DNA of 8,822 bases from Bacillota bacterium (GTDB taxonomy: Bacteria > Bacillota > Clostridia > Peptostreptococcales > Anaerovoracaceae). Shown here piece after piece: positions 1 through 5,835 of this stretch. A model generated the notes under the pieces. It was not told the origin of the DNA, searched no databases, and worked only from the letters and a program-made list of their open reading frames with translations. The position numbers and the translations under genes are program-made. The first letter of the stretch is position 1. Each line of letters starts with the position of its first letter. The stretch covers positions 1 to 8,822 of the forward strand of contig JAQSXD010000136.1 of NCBI GenBank assembly GCA_029266295.1, given 5' to 3'.

Positions 1-117
1 CTCAGCCATGGTTGAGGATGGTGTGATAGGGTATATTGCTGCAACATCAGTAAATGCATATGATACATGTGCTGCTGCTGTATTCCCATCCATCGTTTTA
101 GTTTTTCTTTTTGCCAT
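1..117 (-). CDS. nifJ: Pyruvate:ferredoxin (flavodoxin) oxidoreductase, N-terminal fragment
   Basis: The first 39 codons of a gene that continues beyond the left edge. The family oxidatively decarboxylates pyruvate with CoA to acetyl-CoA and CO2 and reduces ferredoxin, in the cytoplasm of anaerobes. The translation begins MAKRKTKTMDGNTAAAHVSY and continues AFTDVAAIYPITPSSTMAE. The TMDGN.AAAHVSYAFT.VAAIYPITPSS signature is the well-known N-terminus of the pyrimidine-binding (domain I) part of homodimeric PFOR, where the ITPSS segment helps form the active site. The start at 117 is supported by AAGGAGG at 132-126 with an 8-nt spacer. Recognition rests on this short but highly conserved stretch. 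Another 2-oxoacid oxidoreductase is possible, but the motif is typical of the single-chain pyruvate enzyme. Confidence 0.9.
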   Translation of the reverse strand, partial: MAKRKTKTMDGNTAAAHVSYAFTDVAAIYPITPSSTMAE

Positions 118-275
118 AGTGTAACCCTCCTTAACAAATCTATCAAACATAAGAATTATTAACCTAGCATCTAAAAGTATTCAATTAACCCATCTTCTGT
201 TGTAACGCATGCTTTGTAAAGTCACCACAATAGAAACCGTTGATTTGTTGATTCCTACTGCTCTGTGCGTTGCAC

Positions 276-317
276 AAGGTGAAAATTATTCTGTCCTTGT
301 TACTTTTCTGTCACCTT
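276..317. repeat. Inverted repeat AAGGTGA/TCACCTT around the PFOR promoter
   Basis: AAGGTGA at 276-282 and its exact reverse complement TCACCTT at 311-317 lie one on each side of the candidate PFOR promoter. One arm overlaps the -35 and the other overlaps the predicted start site. The arms are 35 bp apart start to start. This is the geometry of a repressor pair or looping operator, but seven-base arms can also arise by chance in AT-rich DNA. Confidence 0.3.
285..314 (-). promoter_or_regulatory. Candidate sigma-A promoter of the PFOR gene
   Basis: On the minus strand GTGACA (314-309) and AATAAT (290-285) are separated by 18 nt. Each differs from consensus at one position. Transcription would start near 278 and give a leader of about 160 nt before the PFOR start codon at 117. 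A short perfect hairpin sequence (TGTGC-GTT-GCACA, 264-276) falls at the predicted transcript start. No other convincing minus-strand promoter was found between 118 and 369. Confidence 0.45.
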
Positions 318-369
318 TTTTGTTAAGTTAATATATTCTTAACGATTTCCAGTAAATGTTTTTATTAAA

Positions 370-399
370 TTGACAAAAAACATAAGTGTTTTCTATATT
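370..399 (+). promoter_or_regulatory. Orphan sigma-A-like promoter without a downstream gene
   Basis: A perfect TTGACA (370-375) and TATATT (394-399) are separated by 18 nt on the plus strand. No plus-strand coding region follows until the AI-2E gene at 984, which has its own better-placed promoter at 830-859. If it is active, the RNA would start near 406 and run antisense to the two small minus-strand ORFs at 393-799. It could also be a chance match in AT-rich DNA. Confidence 0.35.
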
Positions 400-629
400 A
401 CTCTAATGCTATTTTCCCTTTGAGTCAAACAGTTTTTCACTAAAAAAACAAAATAAATAATATATTGTGAAATTATAAACAAGACTTGGGATTTCTTTGG
501 AGTAATTTTCGATTTACCGTTGATCGACGTAAATTCTAAAGTGTTAAATTTCTTGTTGCCCCGCTTTGCTAGCAGCCGAAAGTCAAGGCTGTTATTCAGA
601 TTCAGTCCATAGTCTCCATTCACGTTCAC
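393..629 (-). CDS. Doubtful small ORF, 78 aa with a hydrophobic segment
   Basis: Not recognised. It would start at GTG (629), which overlaps the TGA stop of the upstream 57-codon ORF as GTGA, an arrangement typical of translational coupling. Residues 1-48 are polar and rich in Asn and Lys. Residues 49-64 (VLFIISQYIIYFVFLV) form one hydrophobic stretch that could span a membrane. It has no ribosome binding site of its own, the composition is AT-driven, and its 3' end overlaps the orphan plus-strand promoter at 370-399. It may be a real coupled small protein, the frameshifted remainder of the upstream ORF, or noise. Confidence 0.2.
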   Translation of the reverse strand: MNVNGDYGLNLNNSLDFRLLAKRGNKKFNTLEFTSINGKSKITPKKSQVLFIISQYIIYFVFLVKNCLTQRENSIRVI

Positions 630-799
630 ATTCCTTTTAAAAATGGTTCAATCCAAGCAACATTACCAACAGCAATCTCATTTTTGTGTGAGATTGAAGC
701 AATTTTATCAATGTTTTTCTTATGGGCTGAAACCTTCATTTGAACGTCGTTCTTCTTGCTGCCTCTCGTTCCGGTCTTTTTCTTCTCCTTATATTGCAT
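626..799 (-). CDS. Doubtful small ORF, 57 aa, lysine-rich
   Basis: Not recognised. The translation begins MQYKEKKKTGTRGSKKNDVQ and ends AWIEPFLKGM. It is strongly basic, with many Lys in the first 30 residues. A very good Shine-Dalgarno, GGGAGGTGA, lies at 820-812, but it is about 15 nt from this ATG, which is too far. The same site is ideally spaced (7 nt) from a TTG at 807 that opens a different 23-codon frame ending at 736. The conflict suggests either a small overlapping gene arrangement or a decayed gene with a frameshift near its start. An 8-bp perfect hairpin (CAATCTCA 673-680, TGAGATTG 689-696) lies inside it. Confidence 0.25.
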   Translation of the reverse strand: MQYKEKKKTGTRGSKKNDVQMKVSAHKKNIDKIASISHKNEIAVGNVAWIEPFLKGM

Positions 800-829
800 A
801 GCGTCAACGCTTCACCTCCCAAATTTAAT

Positions 830-859
830 TTGCTTATAACTTTTGTCTTGTTATATAAT
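830..859 (+). promoter_or_regulatory. Sigma-A promoter of the AI-2E family gene
   Basis: TTGCTT (830-835) and a perfect TATAAT (854-859) are 18 nt apart on the plus strand. The start site would be near 866, giving a leader of about 118 nt before ATG 984. This placement argues against translation from the in-frame TTG at 843, because that codon lies upstream of the transcript start. Confidence 0.6.
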
Positions 860-895
860 ACTATCAATAGGTATTAAGAAATCAACAATTGTAGC

Positions 896-922
896 CTTGG
901 GATTTTGCTTATTTGTCCCAAG
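896..922 (+). other. Hairpin in the AI-2E gene leader
   Basis: CTTGGGA (896-902) and TCCCAAG (916-922) are perfect reverse complements with a 13-nt loop, inside the long 5' leader. No U-tract follows, so it is not a classical terminator. It could be a structured leader element or an operator. No known riboswitch signature was recognised. Confidence 0.3.
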
Positions 923-983
923 CTTGCAGCGATATTCGTGTGAAACGTACTGTAAGCACCGGTTGCAAAAGGAAGGTATTAGA

Positions 984-2168
984 ATGTCAAAACTCAAAGA
1001 AATGCTATCTGATTGGAAATATATTAAGTTCTGTTTGTATGTGGTGTTTACAGCTGCACTTCTCTATGTACTGTATTTCTTTATCAAGAACTTTAATATG
1101 GTCATTACGGGGACTTCCAATATGCTCAGCAGCGTACTGACCGCATTCGCTCCGCTGATCACCGGTTTGATTCTCGCATATTTGCTTAGTCCGCTGGTTG
1201 AGTTTATTAACAAGAAGCTGATTTCAAAACTCTTTATTAATCTGCCCAGTGATCCCATCAAGCTGGAGAAACGCCTGGGGGTTCAGCGAACCATCAGCAT
1301 ACTCATTACCTTCTTGCTTATCTTTCTCATAATTTGCATCATTATTTATGCGTTCGCTTTTTTAATTGTAGGAGATTTGGTGTTTACAAGTCTTCATAAT
1401 ATGGTGGACAGCATTGTAAATTACTTTATAAAATACGAGTCTTCATTTAAAAGCTGGATCGATGCAATCCCCAACACGACCGGCATTGAAGAAAGGATTC
1501 AGGAATTTGCCAACCAAGCAATCTCCTGGGTCTCCAAAAACTTCAGCACTGCCGCAGTCTTCCGCTTTATCACAAATATCAGTGGGAGCATTCTCAATAC
1601 CGTACTGGGAATCGTTGTAAGCATCTATCTTCTGAAGGATAAGGAGTTTTTCCTCCGGCTTTGGCGTAAGCTGCTGCATTTGGTACTGCCCATGAAGGCA
1701 AATGCAGTTGTAACGGAGACGTTATCCGATATCAATCAGGTTGTTTCTCAGTTTTTAAGAGGGCAGCTTCTGGACGCACTCTTCATCGCAATCTTGTCTT
1801 CCATCGGCTTGTCCATCATCGGTCTTGATTTTGCGGTCTTTATCGGATGCTTTGCTGGTCTTTGCAATATCATCCCCTATTTCGGTCCGATTATCAGTGC
1901 CGTTCCTGCTGCACTGATTGGCTTCATGACCGGAGGCTTAAGCCAGGGGTTACTGGCAATCCTTGTTCTGGTCATCATCCAGCAGATCGATGCCAACTTT
2001 TTGTATCCCCGGGTTGTTGGATCCAGTACCGGCCTTCACCCCTTATTCATACTCATTTCAGTTACAGTAGGCGGATATTATGCCGGAATCATCGGAATGA
2101 TACTTGCAGTTCCCATTGCCGCCATTATTAAGGTACTGATCATGAAGCGACTTGATTCCGTCGATTGA
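984..2168 (+). CDS. AI-2E family transporter (UPF0118/PerM-like membrane protein)
   Basis: A 394-aa polytopic membrane protein. Members of this family export small molecules or exchange Na+ and H+; some have been linked to autoinducer-2 or sporulation, so the substrate cannot be told here. Hydrophobic segments lie at about 14-34, 46-72, 102-131, 196-216, 262-292, 296-316, 322-337 and 352-386. A soluble amphipathic stretch (about 135-195) sits between the N-terminal and C-terminal membrane blocks, as is usual. Family hallmarks are visible: VSQFLRGQLLDALFIAI (254-270), NIIPYFGPIIS (295-305), QQIDANFLYPRVVG (333-346) and LHP (351-353). The length is normal. The start at 984 is chosen for GGAAGG (971-976) 7 nt upstream and for the promoter at 830-859. 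It is monocistronic, divergent from PFOR and convergent with arcC, with no obvious link to the arginine genes. Confidence 0.92.
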   Translation: MSKLKEMLSDWKYIKFCLYVVFTAALLYVLYFFIKNFNMVITGTSNMLSSVLTAFAPLITGLILAYLLSPLVEFINKKLISKLFINLPSDPIKLEKRLGVQRTISILITFLLIFLIICIIIYAFAFLIVGDLVFTSLHNMVDSIVNYFIKYESSFKSWIDAIPNTTGIEERIQEFANQAISWVSKNFSTAAVFRFITNISGSILNTVLGIVVSIYLLKDKEFFLRLWRKLLHLVLPMKANAVVTETLSDINQVVSQFLRGQLLDALFIAILSSIGLSIIGLDFAVFIGCFAGLCNIIPYFGPIISAVPAALIGFMTGGLSQGLLAILVLVIIQQIDANFLYPRVVGSSTGLHPLFILISVTVGGYYAGIIGMILAVPIAAIIKVLIMKRLDSVD

Positions 2169-2228
2169 ACTGGCCGGTATTGGACCTTATAAATAAGAAA
2201 GAGACAAATAATCATTCCAATAAAAGAA

Positions 2229-2270
2229 GAGCCTGCAAACATCATATTTGATGCTTGCAAGCTCCTTTTT
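2229..2270. terminator. Bidirectional terminator between the AI-2E gene and arcC
   Basis: The arms 2229-2243 and 2250-2264 flank a 6-nt loop. In minus-strand RNA all 15 positions pair, including two G-U wobbles, and a U-rich TTCTTTTATT follows, so it ends the arc operon. In plus-strand RNA 13 of 15 positions pair and TTTTT (2266-2270) follows, so it can also end the AI-2E transcript. The G-U pairs on the minus side suggest that direction is the main one. Confidence 0.85.
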
Positions 2271-2285
2271 GTATGATAAGTGCCA

Positions 2286-3248
2286 TCATTCAAAGGTTGG
2301 TAATCCAACGATCCGGGTGCCCGTCTTTCCGTCCAAAGCGTCCACAGCTTTATATAGGGAGGTAATAATAGCCGTTTTTCCCGTACCGGATTCGGCAAAT
2401 TTCATGGCTGCCTGCACCTTAGGCAGCATGCTCCCCGGTGCAAAATGGCCTTCTTCAATATATCGCTTCGCTTCCATTACGGTCATCTCATCCAGATCCC
2501 TTTGATCCGGTTTCTTGTAGTTGATTGAGACCTTCTCAACCTCCGTTAGGATCAGCAGGGTATCGACGCCAATCTCCTCCGCCAGCAGCTCTGCCGCATA
2601 ATCTTTATCAATAACCGCAGCTACGCCTTCAAAGGAACCGTCATCATGCTCTACAACGGGGATTCCCCCTCCTCCTGCGAAGACGACGATGGTGGAATCC
2701 CAAAGTCTTCTTATGGTATCGATCTCCACAATTCGCTTCGGAATAGGTGAGGGAACGACACGGCGCCAGCCCCGTCCGGAATCTTCCTTCATCACGTAAC
2801 TTTTATCAACAGTCAGCTTCTGCGCTTCCTCTTCACTGTAGAAGGGACCAATCGGTTTTGTTGGCTCCTGGAAAGCGGGATCATCGCAGTCCACCAACAT
2901 CTGCGTCACTACAGTAATCACCGGAATATGGCCTTTCTTCACCTTAACAAGGGCTTCGTGCATCCCCTGCTGTAAATGATACCCGATATAGCCTTGGCTC
3001 ATTGCACCGCAGACATCAAAAGGAAGCGGCGGTACCACTTCTTTCGCAGTTTCAGAAGCCAGCAGGATTCTTCCGACCTGAGGACCGTTTCCGTGAACCA
3101 AGGCTATTTCATAATCACTGGCGACGATTTGTGCGATATAATCGCTTGTTTTCCGAACAACCTCCAGCTGGCACTCTGCGGTTGGGGGCGAACCAAAAGC
3201 CTGAAGCGCATTTCCCCCAAGGGCAATAACAATCTTGCCTTTGCACAT
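2286..3248 (-). CDS. arcC: Carbamate kinase
   Basis: A 320-aa cytoplasmic enzyme that transfers phosphate from carbamoyl phosphate to ADP, giving ATP plus carbamate (which breaks down to NH3 and CO2). This is the energy-yielding last step of the ADI pathway. Amino-acid-kinase-fold motifs are in order: IALGGNAL (8-15), HGNGPQVG (52-59), KPIGPFY (131-137), AGGGGIPV (191-198), DKDYAAELLA (214-223) and PGSMLPKV (271-278). The length is typical of the family (about 310-320). An in-frame ATG 7 codons upstream (3269) is rejected because AAGGAGG (3264-3258) lies within those codons and is 9 nt from ATG 3248. It is the last gene of the arc operon, 76 nt after arcA, and is followed by the terminator at 2229-2264. 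Confidence 0.97.
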   Translation of the reverse strand: MCKGKIVIALGGNALQAFGSPPTAECQLEVVRKTSDYIAQIVASDYEIALVHGNGPQVGRILLASETAKEVVPPLPFDVCGAMSQGYIGYHLQQGMHEALVKVKKGHIPVITVVTQMLVDCDDPAFQEPTKPIGPFYSEEEAQKLTVDKSYVMKEDSGRGWRRVVPSPIPKRIVEIDTIRRLWDSTIVVFAGGGGIPVVEHDDGSFEGVAAVIDKDYAAELLAEEIGVDTLLILTEVEKVSINYKKPDQRDLDEMTVMEAKRYIEEGHFAPGSMLPKVQAAMKFAESGTGKTAIITSLYKAVDALDGKTGTRIVGLPTFE

Positions 3249-3284
3249 TTCAATTCTCCTCCTTATCAATTATGAAACTTGAAT

Positions 3285-3300
3285 TGGAATCCGTTTCCAT
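3285..3300 (-). promoter_or_regulatory. cre-like palindrome between arcA and arcC
   Basis: The minus strand reads ATGGAAACGGATTCCA. It contains a perfect 5-bp inverted repeat, TGGAA/TTCCA, and matches the relaxed CcpA consensus WTGNAANCGNWNNCW at 14 of 15 positions. It lies in the arcA-arcC gap, so as a cre it would act as a roadblock or on an internal arcC promoter. Only a weak internal promoter candidate (TTGAAT, 3329-3324, with a poor -10) is nearby. It could be chance. Confidence 0.25.
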
Positions 3301-3324
3301 AAATGAACATGTAATACTGCTGAT

Positions 3325-4542
3325 TCAATCTCGATGAATGGGCATACTCATGCATCTTGGACCACCCCTGCCTCTTGAAAGTTCTGAACTAGGTATGGTC
3401 ATGACCTTAACACCGCAGCGATCCAGAAGATCGTTTGTCACGTGATTCCTGTCGTAGGTAATCACGGTACCAGGCGCAATGGCTAAGGTGTTGGATGCAT
3501 CGCTCCATTGTTCTCTTTGGGCTGCGATCCGGTCCGATCCGCCGCACCTTATCATCTGTACCGCAGGCAGCTTCAGTTCTCTCTTTAAGATGGTTTCCAG
3601 TTCGTTTTTACTGCTCTTGAATACTGGCTTTCTTTCCTTATCCAGTGTTACTTCGTAGATGTGTAGCGGTCCCTCAATTTCTGGATGGATGGTGAATTTA
3701 TCGTAATCCACCATTGTAAATACCGTATCTAGATGCATGAAAGCCCTGCATTTCGGTATTTCAAATACCAGGATTTTGCGAAAACTGTTGTTGTGATTCA
3801 GAAGCCGTTCGGCCAAAATTTCAATCGCATCTGCGGAGGTTCTCTGGCTTAGTCCAACCGCAACAATCTGAGGCGAAAGTACGAGAATATCCCCACCCTC
3901 GATGGGGCTCAGGCCTTCGTAATCATACCAACGTTCCGTTCCCTCCGGCATAAAGCTCTTATTGTAAAGGTAGATGTACTTCAGCATCAACGCTTCTCTT
4001 TTTCTGGCTTTTGTTTTCATACAATGGATACTGACGCCATTTCCGATACATGCCCCCGGATCCCTGGTAAAGTACAGATTAGGCATGGGGTCTGTATAAT
4101 ATGGATATTCCTCATTGATATAATCCGCCAGTGAATTGGTCTTTTTAAAGTGTACATCCTCTTTCTTAATGCCCGCAATGATTGATTCAACCATTTCCTT
4201 CACAGGCATATCCATCAAATACTGTTCCATTGCCTCCAGCGCATGAGAAGAAAAAACGTCACTGTCATTTAAAAACTCTTTGATGAATTCCCTTCTAACC
4301 TGAGCATCCTCAAGCGCTAGGATTACCTCATCCGCAAAGTATAAAACCTCTACGTTATTTTCCCGGAGCACATTCGCAAAACAGTCGTGCTCCTTCTGGG
4401 CAACCTCTAAATATGGGATTTCATCGAAGAGGAGTCTTTCAAAATTGTCCGGTACCAAGCCCTCTATTTCTCGGCCCAGACGATGCAGCAACACCCGGTT
4501 CAGCTTCCCAATCTCCGAATAAACGTTTATGCCCTGTACCAT
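3325..4542 (-). CDS. arcA: Arginine deiminase
   Basis: A 405-aa cytoplasmic enzyme of the guanidino-group-modifying superfamily that hydrolyses L-arginine to L-citrulline and ammonia, the first step of the ADI pathway. All catalytic positions of the family are present: Asp-161 in YFTRDP, Glu-215 and Asp-218 in IEGGD, His-270 and Asp-272 in MHLDTVF, and nucleophile Cys-397 in GRGGPRCMSMP near the C-terminus. The spacings agree with characterised bacterial ADIs, and the length (about 405-410) is normal. ATG 4542 is chosen because AAGGAG (4556-4551) is 8 nt upstream; an in-frame TTG at 4560 lies upstream of that site and is rejected. It is the middle gene of an arcB-arcA-arcC operon, 112 nt after OTC1 and 76 nt before arcC. 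Confidence 0.98.
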   Translation of the reverse strand: MVQGINVYSEIGKLNRVLLHRLGREIEGLVPDNFERLLFDEIPYLEVAQKEHDCFANVLRENNVEVLYFADEVILALEDAQVRREFIKEFLNDSDVFSSHALEAMEQYLMDMPVKEMVESIIAGIKKEDVHFKKTNSLADYINEEYPYYTDPMPNLYFTRDPGACIGNGVSIHCMKTKARKREALMLKYIYLYNKSFMPEGTERWYDYEGLSPIEGGDILVLSPQIVAVGLSQRTSADAIEILAERLLNHNNSFRKILVFEIPKCRAFMHLDTVFTMVDYDKFTIHPEIEGPLHIYEVTLDKERKPVFKSSKNELETILKRELKLPAVQMIRCGGSDRIAAQREQWSDASNTLAIAPGTVITYDRNHVTNDLLDRCGVKVMTIPSSELSRGRGGPRCMSMPIHRD

Positions 4543-4578
4543 ATCACGTTCTCCTTTCAAATTGATTCCCTCGATCTA

Positions 4579-4599
4579 TGAACCATCATGGGAGGTTCA
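4579..4599 (-). other. Small hairpin in the arcB-arcA intergenic gap
   Basis: TGAACC (4579-4584) and GGTTCA (4594-4599) are exact reverse complements around a 9-nt loop, in the 112-nt space between OTC1 and arcA. There is no U-tract, so it should not stop transcription. It could mark an mRNA processing or stability element that separates arcB from arcA expression. The short stem makes this tentative. Confidence 0.25.
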
Positions 4600-4654
4600 C
4601 TTATATTGAATGATGCTTGCTTCACTTAAGGATAGGTCTGTGTGCTGCAACATG

Positions 4655-5644
4655 CTACGCAATCGTAGCTGCAATGACTGCCTTTATGGTATGCATTCGA
4701 TTCTCAGCCTCGTCAAAGACGACAGAATGATTACTGCGAAACACTTCATCCGTTACTTCTCGAATGTCATATCCCTTTTCCTTCCAATCTTTTGCCATTT
4801 TGGTTTCAAAGTCGTGGAAGGCGGGTAGACAATGCATAAAGAGTACATCAGGATTTTCAGTTGCCTTCAGGAGCTCCATAGTCACCTTAAATGGTGTAAG
4901 TAACCTGACCCGATCAGGAATCTGAGCCTCCTCCCCCATGGATGCCCAAACGTCAGTATAGATTACATCAGCATCTCTCAGACAAACTTGCGAATCAGAG
5001 ACCTCGATTGTGCCCCCTGTTTCGGCAGCAACGGCTTTGGCCATAGATACAATTTGTTGATCCGGTTCTAGCTCCGCAGGCCCGTATGCGGTGAAATGAA
5101 TTCCCATTTTAGCACAGCCATACATCCATGCATAAGACATGTTGTTTCTGATATCCCCGCAGAATACAACTTTGCAGCGGTTCAAAGGCTTTGAAAGATG
5201 TTCTTCCATCGTAAGCAGGTCCGCCAATATCTGCGTTGGATGATCTGCGTCCGTCAGTCCGTTCCATACCGGAACGCCAGAAAACCTCGCCAATTCCTCA
5301 ACCACCTTTTGCTCATATCCCCTGTACTCGATTCCGTCATAAAATCTTCCAAGTACCTTGGCAGTGTCCTCCAAAGATTCCTTTTTTCCCATCTGGGAAC
5401 TGCCGGAATCCAGAAAGGTAACATGGGCTCCCTCGTCCAGACAGGCGACCTCAAAGGCGCAACGTGTCCTTGTAGAAGTCTTCTCAAAAAGCAGTACAAT
5501 ATTTTTCCCCTTGAGTATTTCGTTTTGAATCCCGGCTCTTTTTTTCGCCTTCAGATCTCTGGCGAGATCAAGAAGGTACCGGATTTCTCCCGGAGTCAGA
5601 TCCATCAGTGTAAGAAAACTTCTTCCCTTTAAATTTACTGCCAT
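4655..5644 (-). CDS. arcB: Ornithine carbamoyltransferase, catabolic by context (OTC1)
   Basis: A 329-aa cytoplasmic enzyme. In the ADI pathway it phosphorolyses citrulline to ornithine and carbamoyl phosphate; the reverse reaction is a step of arginine synthesis. Carbamoyl-phosphate-binding STRTR (57-61) and DHPTQ (134-138), the ornithine loop DVWASMGEE (231-239) and catalytic HCLPAF (271-276) are all intact. The SMG loop marks it as an ornithine rather than a putrescine or aspartate transcarbamylase. The start at 5644 is supported by GAGGAG (5657-5652), 7 nt upstream. The catabolic role is inferred from its place as the first gene before arcA and arcC, not from residues. It is 79% identical (260 of 328 aligned residues, no gaps) to the second OTC at 7799-8785. 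Confidence 0.96.
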   Translation of the reverse strand: MAVNLKGRSFLTLMDLTPGEIRYLLDLARDLKAKKRAGIQNEILKGKNIVLLFEKTSTRTRCAFEVACLDEGAHVTFLDSGSSQMGKKESLEDTAKVLGRFYDGIEYRGYEQKVVEELARFSGVPVWNGLTDADHPTQILADLLTMEEHLSKPLNRCKVVFCGDIRNNMSYAWMYGCAKMGIHFTAYGPAELEPDQQIVSMAKAVAAETGGTIEVSDSQVCLRDADVIYTDVWASMGEEAQIPDRVRLLTPFKVTMELLKATENPDVLFMHCLPAFHDFETKMAKDWKEKGYDIREVTDEVFRSNHSVVFDEAENRMHTIKAVIAATIA

Positions 5645-5694
5645 CTCCTATCTCCTCACAAATAAAATATAAAGCATTACGCTTCCTGATTTGC

Positions 5695-5705
5695 ATCATA
5701 TAACA
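5695..5705 (-). promoter_or_regulatory. Weak candidate promoter for the arcBAC operon
   Basis: Only 66 nt separate the terminator U-tract (5711) from the arcB start codon. The best candidate there is an extended -10 on the minus strand: TG at 5705-5704 followed by TATATG or TATGAT (5702-5695). No good -35 is present, because that position falls in the terminator U-run. The later TATATT at about 5669-5664 would put the start site on the ribosome binding site and is unlikely. Activation by a bound protein, or partial read-through from the regulator gene, is possible. Confidence 0.3.
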
Positions 5706-5710
5706 GCGGC

Positions 5711-5757
5711 AAAAAAAAGAAAGTACCAGCACAGGATTATTTCCATGTGCCAGTACT
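5711..5757 (-). terminator. Rho-independent terminator after the MocR-type regulator gene
   Basis: In minus-strand RNA the arms 5757-5746 and 5733-5722 pair over 12 positions (two adjacent G-U wobbles) around a 12-nt loop, followed by UUC and a run of eight U (5718-5711). It begins 78 nt after the regulator stop and ends 66 nt before arcB, so it separates the regulator transcript from the arc operon, unless it acts as an attenuator. Confidence 0.85.
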
Positions 5758-5768
5758 GAGTTTGTAGC

Positions 5769-5828
5769 AACCAGTGCATAGGAAGCGGCTGTCTATCTAA
5801 TGATACCTCAGTGTTCAGCTTCCTGGTT
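5769..5828 (-). repeat. Nested inverted repeats between the regulator stop and its terminator
   Basis: AACCAG (5769-5774) pairs with CTGGTT (5823-5828), and AGGAAGC (5780-5786) pairs with GCTTCCT (5818-5824). The two right arms overlap by two bases, so the pairings compete. A further GCTTCCTG copy lies at 5681-5688, beyond the terminator. The segment could be a structured 3' UTR or part of a leader that modulates the downstream terminator. No known riboswitch or T-box motif was recognised. Confidence 0.4.
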
Positions 5829-5835
5829 CCGCACT

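Noticed and set aside
318..346. Rex (NADH-sensing) site TTGTTAA...TTAAC upstream of PFOR
   Set aside because: The half-sites are present, but their spacing and outer bases do not fit TTGTTAA-N4-TTAACAA.
843..983. N-terminal extension of the AI-2E protein by 47 residues from a TTG at 843
   Set aside because: The TATAAT at 854-859 puts the transcript start downstream of 843. ATG 984 has a good ribosome binding site and gives the normal family N-terminus.
5198..5632. 144-codon plus-strand frame opposite OTC1, with a similar 132-codon frame opposite OTC2 at 8237-8635
   Set aside because: Both lie antisense to the same part of the two paralogous OTC genes, so their similarity is a by-product of OTC conservation, not independent genes.
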